A stretch of DNA of 64,000 nt from Diplodia intermedia (taxonomy: Eukaryota > Ascomycota > Dothideomycetes > Botryosphaeriales > Botryosphaeriaceae): assembly GCA_021495925.1 (NCBI GenBank), contig JAKEKT010000031.1:186001-250000 (forward strand). Direction: 5' to 3'. Positions 56,373 through 64,000 of this stretch are shown one piece after another. The notes beneath the pieces were generated by a model. It made no database searches, was not told the origin of the DNA, and worked only from the letters and a program-made list of their open reading frames with translations. The position numbers and the translations under genes are program-made. Position 1 is the stretch's first letter. The number at the start of each line of letters is the position of its first letter.

Positions 56373-59300
56373 TGCGATTGGATTGGTGGTTGCGGGGGAT
56401 TGTTTTGGGAAAGCGGTGGCAGGTGGATGGATGCGAGGTGAGTGAAGAGCTGATTGCTGTGTGGGTGAGCACCTTCCGGCACCGCTGAGGGCATCTATAT
56501 AGCACTTTCTGAGGTGGACGTCGGACCGGAAGCGTCGCAGCCAGCACTCTGAGGCGGGCCGGCGAGGTCGGGCTTGCGGCCCCCATCCGGATGGTGTTTT
56601 CCTCTGGCGATTGGGCTGAGAATAGAAGCGGACGCTAGTGGAGCGTGGGCTCAGATTTGGGCGCAGGGGCTGGAGGTGAGAGCTTCGGACACGCGGGGCC
56701 GACGCTGGCGGGATCAATCAGAAACGGCGTGCTGGTGGGCCGTGCGCTGGGATCAAGGTTGGCAGACGAGCTGCAGGCCTTGCCCGAGCGCGTTCGGCCT
56801 TCAACAGAGCGCGAGCGCGAAGCAGCCGGGGCGCACATGGTTGTTGAGGCGCGAGAGCTCGGGAGGCAGAGAGGCAGATAAGCGAGCGAGCGAGCGACAG
56901 ATGGGCGGCGGGGCGGAAAAAGAGCCCCGCCCGGCGCAGCCTGGCAGCCTGGCAGCCTGGCAGCCTGGCACTGGACGGAAGCGACGACTACCGCACAGTA
57001 GGTACTCCCGTCCTCACCACTCGGGGCTTTTCACTGACGTCGGAGACAGCACACGCTCGGCCTGCGCGCCTGCCTGCGAGCCACCGCACACGGCCGCTGT
57101 CCACGCCCGCCGTCAAAAGCAACAGCGCTTGGCCTGGTCTCTGCGTTCGGCGCAGCCTGTGTTTCGCCAGGAAGGTGCGGTCATCGATTTCGGTTCCCCC
57201 CGCTCTCCGCCCGGATTCGCTCATGCGGACTTCGCAGAATGCATTCCGGACTTCCTCGCGCCAAGCACTCCAGCCTCCAGCCTCGACCCCCATCGCCGAT
57301 GCGCCGCCCACCCTGCCGTTGCCCACTGGAGGCTCCCGTCCAGCTGCTCGGTCCGGCACCCGCGCACGTGATATCGGACGTCGGCCGCCCTCCGCCCTGC
57401 TCCACCCTTCTGGCTGTCTCTGTGCTCGTTTGTGCTGGAGAGCCGTTGCAATCCACTGCGGCTCTGACTGGCACCGCGTCAGCCTACTCCCCTGATCCCC
57501 GCATGGACCGTCACGACATGGGCCTGCAAGCAGCAACGCTTCAGGAACAAGATGCACGCGCAATATGGATCAGCACCCACCCCCATCTTAAACAGCACAG
57601 ATCTTGCAGCCTCGCGTAGCTTGCTGGCGGCTGTATTGCCTACACGGAGACGTCTGCACCGTGCCCGGACTTCCCACCCATGTTCCAAGTCGCCGTGTGT
57701 CTGGACGAGCGGGAACCCGCGCATGGGTAGACCGCCAACCCGTCAGCGATTCCCATCCTGCGGCCGTGCCCTTGGCCCATCTGGCCACTGGAGCTGGTTA
57801 GCTAGCGGAAGATCAGCACGCTGCTGCATGCCGTCTGTACTGCTTACATCAAACGGTCCTCCGCCCGGCCCTGTGTCAAGCAGCGGATCCGGGGAAGCGT
57901 GAACCAGGTTGCGTGTCCGTTAGCTCCCGCTCCGGCAATGCTGCCCTTTGCTTTGCGAATTCCATGGAGCCGGATGATGGCCTAGGAATGGCCGCTGCGT
58001 CGACCTTCTGCCAGCCTCCTCGTATCTGAGTCCGCGGCGGCTATCCTCCTCGCGGTTAGTGATGGGCGGTGCGAAGAGCCACCGCCGCTGAATCCTCTCT
58101 CCGGGTGTGAGACCTATTCTTGAGCCTTCCTTCTTCGGGCATGCTTGCAGAATCCCCGTCGGTGATAGGATGAGGTCATCGCCGTGTCTGGTACTTCTGG
58201 TGCTCATCTGCTCCAACCCACCTGCTGGCGCCGTTTCACGGCCAACAAGAAAATAAATGGGCACATCCGGAGCCGCGGGCGTGGCAGAGGGCGCGTCTAG
58301 CGTCTTGCATTTCTGCAGTCAGGCGTGGGTGTGCATCATTGATGAGAAGGAACGGCTCCTGCATGCGCCGCCGAGCCCTAGAGCTCGGCCGAGCCTACGT
58401 AACTGTTTGGCCTGCTTGAAATGGAGGCCATGTCCGGGCCGCATGGTGTTGATCATCAGTAGGTACGGCCATGCTCCGGTTGGCCCATGGGGCAGATGAG
58501 GAGAGCCTTGACGGACTTCTGGCATCAGCGGTTGGATCGAGTGGTGGTTAGCCTGCGTCAATCTCCCCCCGGTTGTCCGGCCGGTGTGATATGACAAGGT
58601 CCCCTAGCGTGGGCGGCTACGCCGCACGCGTTGCCTGAGACAGCCCAAGAGGGAGAGACGGAGGTGGAATTAAAGTATAGTATTGATTGACATGAAGGTG
58701 CGTGCGTAAGTCAATGCAAGTAAGGGTATTAGACAGCGCCCGGACCCCCGCCTGTTCAAGTCGTGTAGCAGCGCCCACTATAAGGCTGACCATTCTCTGC
58801 CCTACCCATCCCTCCCTTTCGGAAGAGATGCTGCTACAAGCATCCGTTCTCTTGCCTTGTGGCACCCATCCCCTATGACAACATACACACGCCACGTTTA
58901 TCCTTCACCCAGCCACGCCATACTTGCAGCGAAGCAGGCCGTTGGAGCACAAAGGGGGAAAAGAAAGGAGAGAAGCAGACGTCCCATGAGTGACGGAGGC
59001 ACGAGGGAGAGCACAAAGGCCTGACTTGACCGGCGACGTCCTGCTCCAGCTCCAGCATCGACCTCTTCCTCCGATTCCGACCGTTCCCCCGTCCATCACC
59101 TACCAACACCACACAACCTATCCACGGACGCACTTCACCTCACCGTGCAAGACGTATAGCGGGATGGGAGAGCGCACACCCCTGATCAGGGCATGTCCAT
59201 ACGGAAGTCGAAGCAGGAAAAAGGGGACACATCTGCCCTATAAAGAGCTCCGACCCATGTCGACGCCGGTATCCAGAACCCTCGCCATTGGCTGGGGCCA

Positions 59301-60727
59301 ACGCCCGCCGCCCGTCGACGGCCCATCAGCGCTCACTCATTCGCCCGCGAGGGGGAAAGACGAAACAACACAGCCGGCAGCGCTGAAGCCATTCAGCCAC
59401 AGCTAGAAAGTCAGAGGCGAGGAGGCAAACACCATCTTGGGCACAAGCGGCGTGCCCCTTTTGCGTGCGTGGCGAGATGGAACACTTTGCTCTGGCTGGA
59501 CAAATGCTGTGCGCCAGTTTGGTATGCTCCGGCACCTACAAAACCTACAACCCATCCACCCACTTCCCCGTCCGGTCCCCCCCATACCCCTCCTCAGCTC
59601 GCACCTCCTCCCCTTCCTTCCCATCACTTACCCATTTCGCTTCCAACCACCTCTTGACACGCTGGGTTGTGCAAGCATCGATCACTACCTCGTCGCACCT
59701 GTTTACCTGTTCAACTGATGAATTGGCAGCAAGCCAATGGGCTGGCCAGCAGAAAATTCGGTCCGGTTCGGCATTCAGGTCACGTTACTTGGTCGCCCCC
59801 GTTCGCAACCCCGCCACCATCACGCCCAGAACCCGCGAACGCTACTGTTCTACCTCCCCCTCCACACCAACCCCGCATCATCTCAAGTCACCGGTCATCC
59901 ATCGACCAATGACCGCCCTCCCACTCGGTCGATCATCATCATCATCATCGTGGCACGTGTGTCACCGGATCACCGACTATCATTCATCAGCTTAGGCACA
60001 CTTCATCTTCTCATGGACAAGAAGTTCTCGGAGTCTTATTATATGCTTATACAACTTCCTCATCAACAGTATGGACAAAGCGAGACTACAGCACAACTCG
60101 ACAAAGGCATTACCGGATACTCCATCATTGCTTCGTCTATCCCCGTCGCAACCAGAAGCAGATCAACCCAAACGACACCAAACCACGCGATGGACAGCAG
60201 CATGCCAAGTCACGCAAACGCGACGAAGGGTGTGGTGACAATGACACAAAAGAAGCGATGAAAACAATCGGGTGAACAGATCGACGTATCTTTGATGGTG
60301 GAAGGGACGCGCGAGAGCGGATTACATCTTCGGCCATCGACGCTCGTGGCCGGAATACACATTACTCGGTCGAGGGTTTACATCCCCCTCCCCTTCCCGT
60401 TTTCGTCGCCAACGAAACAGCTACGTCTCCTTCGCGGAGGAGGTTGGTGATGAGACGGCGACAATGTGGATGGACCACCGCCGGCGGCTTTGCTCTCACT
60501 CATGTGGAGCTCATCGCTCACCTGCCTGTCGAGGCAGCCCGCAGATAAGCCTTTCGTGCGAAACACCAAAAAGGCACGCGATGCCTTTTTCGCGGCTTGA
60601 CTGCTCCGATCGCAATTTGCGACCGGCCGAGCGACACCGCCGTCGTCCGGACAACGACACGGAGTAGTTGCGTCCGATGGACGCCATCTCGACGATTTGG
60701 TTGCATGCCAACACTCGGCTGGATGCT
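56373..60727. other. Long intergenic between the melanin genes
   Basis: 4.35 kb without a recognised coding gene, lying between the 5' side of BRN1 and the 3' end of the CMR1-like gene. It holds the BRN1 promoter, an 8-bp repeat array near 56935-56969 and a (cat)n microsatellite near 59932-59951. The 265-codon frame at 56574-57371 and others are Arg/Ser/Pro-rich and shared between strands, so I treat them as chance. Confidence 0.4.
56935..56969 (+). repeat. 8-bp minisatellite (gcagcctg)x4
   Basis: About four perfect copies of gcagcctg in tandem, in the BRN1 upstream region. Confidence 0.85.
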
Positions 60728-63700
60728 TCAACCTCTCGCAAGCCTCTCAAGCTTGCCGCGAATGCCGTCGGAAAACCTTGTGGCGTAGCCCTCGTCGACG
60801 ACATCGATACAGTGAGTCAGGACCGTGAAGGCGTTGTCCATGCTCAGCTGCGAGCCATCGCGCTTGGTCAGTGTTGGCACACCCTCGCGCTTGGTGAGGT
60901 AGCGGCTGATCAACGGATGCTCCGCAGGCAGGTTGTCCACGGCGAAGCTCGGCCCAGGCACAGGGAACATGCCGTTGGTGGGAGAGATGCCCTCGTTGTG
61001 GGTGAGTGCGTCAGTCCACAGGATGAGACCAGTGCGGTAGATGGCGCCAGCCCACCATGGCGGACGGACGGCGCGGGGCATGCCGCGGATCAGACGGAGC
61101 ACCTGGCCGCAGTGGAAGATGGCTTCTTCCACATCGGAGATGCAGCGCTTGTGCAACCACATCAGCTGCTGGTAGCTACCATCGAAGTTCTCACGGCGCG
61201 CAAGCCGCTCGATCTCCGGGAAGTTGGTCACGGCGTTGAGGCTGATGAGGTGGAACAGAACCAGGTTGGCCTGCATGAGAGCACAAGGCGCGTTGTTCTT
61301 CATGTACCGGTCCGCAAGGTCGTACCAGCGCTGCAGCAGCGACTGGACTTCCTCGAGACGCACACGAGTCGACGCTGCCGTGACCGCCCGAGTGCGTTGT
61401 CGCGACGCCGAGTTGTCGGAGAAGCAGCTGAGCAGCTGGCAGTACTGGCACACAAGCGTCTGGAGCGGGTGCAGCAGCAGGCGCAGGTGCAGTGGTGTCA
61501 GCTCGATGCCCTGCGATGAGATCTCATCGTCAAGGAAGTGCCGGAACAGATCGCGCAGAGACAGCGGACGAGCGCCCGACCCGACGGATGGGAATCCTCC
61601 CGCAAATTCGTGGACCTGGTTGAACATATCCGACCATTCGGTCGCCGTCTTGGCCGTCCACAGACAGTCGGCATCAGGCATGGGAGCGCCGAACTCGGTG
61701 ACGGAGAAGAGCGGTGCCGTATCGTGGAAGAGGGACAGCTCCTGATCAACCATCGCCCACGAGTAGATCAGCCTGAATGCGGTTAGTCATGTGACTGTCA
61801 CAAGCCATGCCGACGGGACGGCTGGCGGAGGAGAAGACATCGCTTACCTGCTCCGACTCTCGTGCTGAATCCAGTCCTCCCACAAGCCATCTGGTCCTGC
61901 ATGATCGATCCTCGGCGTTGGTGCATGCCTTGGCTCCAGGATACCCGAATGCCGCAGCATTGCAAAATACATTCCGCGCTGGCCCATGGCGATGTCCATC
62001 TGCCACTTGTCGCCACTCCACGCCGCCTGGACGGTGAAGAGAAGAGCAGAGTGCAGAACGATGGGATCGCCGCTCATGATGATGTTTTTCTCAATCAGGT
62101 CGAACAGCGAGATGCGGCAGGCCTCCGTGAGACCACCGGTAAGCCATCGCGCCTCGACTGACGGAATAACCATAGCACCTTGCGCGATCATCATCAGAAC
62201 TAGCAGGCTAGCCGCTTTGTCATTGTATGACGAGAGTAGATTGTTGGCATCGAGAACACCGCGAGCCGTCATTGGGAAGTAAGACTCGAAGCTGTTTGCG
62301 TAGGAGCGGAGAAAATACTCCAACACGCGTGCTGGGGGAAGGAGGACGAAGTTGGACCCGCCGTTCGAAAGCGGAGAGCCGCCGCTTGCCGGCGAGCTGC
62401 TCATACCCTCCTTGTGGATGTCGAGCGCTTTGTGCAGGAATGACTGGGTAATGGCGAGCAGCTTGTCACGGCTGCTCTCCTGCAACTGCATCACCGCCAT
62501 GCGCTCGTTTCCAGTGGGGAAGTCCCCATCCTCCCACTGCGGTCTCCAGCTGCTCCAGACTTCGTGATTCTTGAGACTCTGCTCTAACCTTTCCAGGTTC
62601 AGCTTTGCCGTCCGCGGACACGACGTCGACGGGATCGGGGGCGTGCAGCGGAAAGCGCTCCAGCCGTCTTGCGCCGCAATAATGGCACCGAGATCAGGAA
62701 CACCGGTTGCCGGGTTGCTGCTTATTGACGCATGGCGTGTAGGGTACAGCATGGACGCAGAGCTGCCGAGCTCGAGGTCCGAAAGAGCGCGATCCATTTG
62801 GGGCGTGGTAATGGGTGTTTGGACGGGCGGAAGTGCTTGCGAGAAGTCGGGCATCATGGAGAACATGTTATCGCCCTGAGGACCGGCCGGCATACCAGCA
62901 AAATCCATACTCATATCCGGAGCCATCATCGCCATGTCGAAACCCGTTGCCATCGGCATGTGTTGCCAATCCATGGTGAACTGTGGGCTGGCACTGTGCT
63001 CAGAACTGCGTCCAGTGGCGAACTGTTCGTAGCCGGACATGGGAGTGTGTTGGACGAAATCGTTCATGGGTGTGGGGATAGGCGAGATTACACTGGCGGC
63101 GGGGAGGACAGAAGGAGCTCCGTTGGGGGGAGATGCATGCTCGAAAAAGGCGGAAGGGCCATCTGCCATGGGCTTTTCCATCTCAGGGCTGGCGTGGTGC
63201 GAGGCATGGGAGGCAAGGGAGACAACAGACTGCTGTGAGAGAGACGACGACGAGTGGTGGTGGCCATGGGAAGCTCGGGGCGTCTGTTGCTGCTGCGGGG
63301 GAGGTTGCTGCTGAGCTGGCGGTTGCCCGTCTTGCGGCTGGGCCGGAGGAGAGTTGCTCGCAGGAGACCGACTCGACGCGTTCTCGCCACTGCCCTCCGA
63401 GCCGGCAGAGCTAACCACGCCAACCACGCCATTCTCGCCAGGCTGCACGGGACCTCCCAGGCGGTTCATCTGTTTCGAGACTCTGCGAGTGGGGCGGAGG
63501 GTGCACTTCAGATTCCGGCCGGCACAGCGGCTGCAAGGGAACTTCTTGTCGCATTTCGTCTTGGTCTTGGCGCAGTTGCTGCAGGCAATCGGAGTCCGTC
63601 CGGCGGATTTGGGGATGATTCCGTTGCTGGGGGGAAGGCCTTCCTGGTTGTTCTGGTCCCGGCCATGGACGGTGTAGTGGCGTTGGAGGAGATCGCTAGA

Positions 63701-64000
63701 CAACACCACAACGGTCAGCTCGGCGACTTTAGCGTACCCCGAAACGCGATTGCCACTTCGGCATCATGGGAAAGCCAGCGGAGCTCTCCGAGGATCGGGA
63801 AGAGGGACCATCGAAAAAGGAATCCACTCACCGACGGGCGAACGACATGTGGCATGTGAAGCACTTGAAGGGCTTCACATTGGTGTCTGCAGTCGAAAGG
63901 CGTCAGCAACACGGCGGACGGCGGACGGGGTGCCGGAGCGGGATCAAGGACTTACGGGTCAGGATATGCCTCTCGAGGTGCTCGTCCCGGGTGAAGGACT
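60728..64000 (-). CDS. CMR1: Cmr1/Pig1-type melanin transcription factor (C2H2 plus Zn2Cys6), 5' end outside the window
   Basis: Partial; exons in the window are 63956 to beyond 64000, 63832-63886, 61848-63695 and 60728-61772; introns 69, 136 and 75 nt. The first exons rebuild two C2H2 fingers (SFTRDEHLERHILTHTN, then FKCFTCHMSFARRDLLQRHY). They are followed by a Zn2Cys6 cluster, ACSNCAKTKTKCDKKFPCSR through CAGRNLKC, with spacing CX2CX6CX5CX2CX6C. A Gln/Ser/Pro-rich linker leads to a fungal_trans-like domain over the last 600 residues. Having both finger types in one protein is the mark of Cmr1/Pig1, which activates the polyketide synthase and naphthol reductase genes of DHN melanin. The visible part is about 1,000 residues, close to full length. 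The cluster PKS probably lies beyond the right edge. Confidence 0.93.

Noticed and set aside
1..64000. CRISPR arrays, transposable elements, 5S rRNA genes, viral sequences
   Set aside because: None seen: no spaced direct repeats, no transposase, integrase or reverse transcriptase motifs, and no match to the 5S core by eye.

Overview
The window is nuclear DNA of a filamentous ascomycete. Genes are intron-rich. The mRNA introns are short (mostly 43-136 nt), with GTAAGT/GTGAGT donors, CTAAC or CTGAC branch sites and CAG/TAG/AAG acceptors. Intergenic DNA is GC-rich and lacks transposons. The far right end holds a 1,3,8-trihydroxynaphthalene (THN) reductase gene next to a gene for a mixed C2H2 plus Zn2Cys6 regulator of the Cmr1/Pig1 type. 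This is the DHN-melanin locus arrangement known from Dothideomycetes, so a melanised Dothideomycete is the best guess. I cannot name the species.

Layout. 0.6-1.8 kb: SEC14. 2.35-2.6 kb: a small CxxC protein. 3.2-5.0 kb: an amidoligase. 5.3-7.2 kb: a GH47 alpha-1,2-mannosidase. 11.3-12.2 kb: a Ras-like GTPase. 13.95-15.3 kb: a GH17 wall glucanase. 16.6-17.4 kb: protein-L-isoaspartate methyltransferase, divergent from a HAUS1-like augmin subunit (17.8-19.0 kb). 19.75-22.4 kb: an SLM1/2-like PH protein. 23.9-25.2 kb: an AA9 lytic polysaccharide monooxygenase. 26.3-28.1 kb: SDS23. 29.5-31.4 kb: a second Sec14-type protein, divergent from DAM1 (32.1-32.9 kb). 33.9-35.7 kb: a Ytp1-like membrane protein. 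37.5-37.65 kb: tRNA-Ala. 39.65-41.5 kb: an NADPH oxidase of the NoxB type. 42.0-42.8 kb: an SDR. 43.6-44.6 kb: EMG1. 46.4-48.7 kb: a VOC-domain protein with a long disordered tail. 50.1-52.1 kb: GAA1, head to head with the rhomboid gene RBD2 (52.3-53.3 kb). 53.7-53.9 kb: tRNA-Ser. 55.4-56.4 kb: THN reductase. 60.7-64 kb: the CMR1-like regulator, which runs off the right edge.

The most unusual signal is in the two tRNA genes. tRNA-Ala(AGC) and tRNA-Ser(UGA) both fold perfectly only if a 53-nt GT...CTAAC...CAG segment is removed from the T arm. Both segments look like this genome's mRNA introns, have the same length, and carry the branch motif at the same offset. The tRNA-Ser also has an ordinary 17-nt intron at position 37/38. 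Nuclear tRNA introns of fungi are otherwise known at 37/38 and are cut by the tRNA endonuclease. Spliceosome-type introns in Pol III tRNA genes would therefore be a new arrangement. Poly-T Pol III terminators follow both genes.

Functionally the set is mainly housekeeping: lipid transfer and PI4P/PIP2 signalling, GPI anchoring and glycan trimming, mitosis (DAM1, HAUS1, SDS23), and ribosome biogenesis. Cell-wall, redox and pigment genes (GH17, AA9, NoxB, melanin) fit a plant- or surface-associated mould. Exon borders were placed by hand from splice motifs and reading frame, and all CDS lengths quoted are multiples of three.
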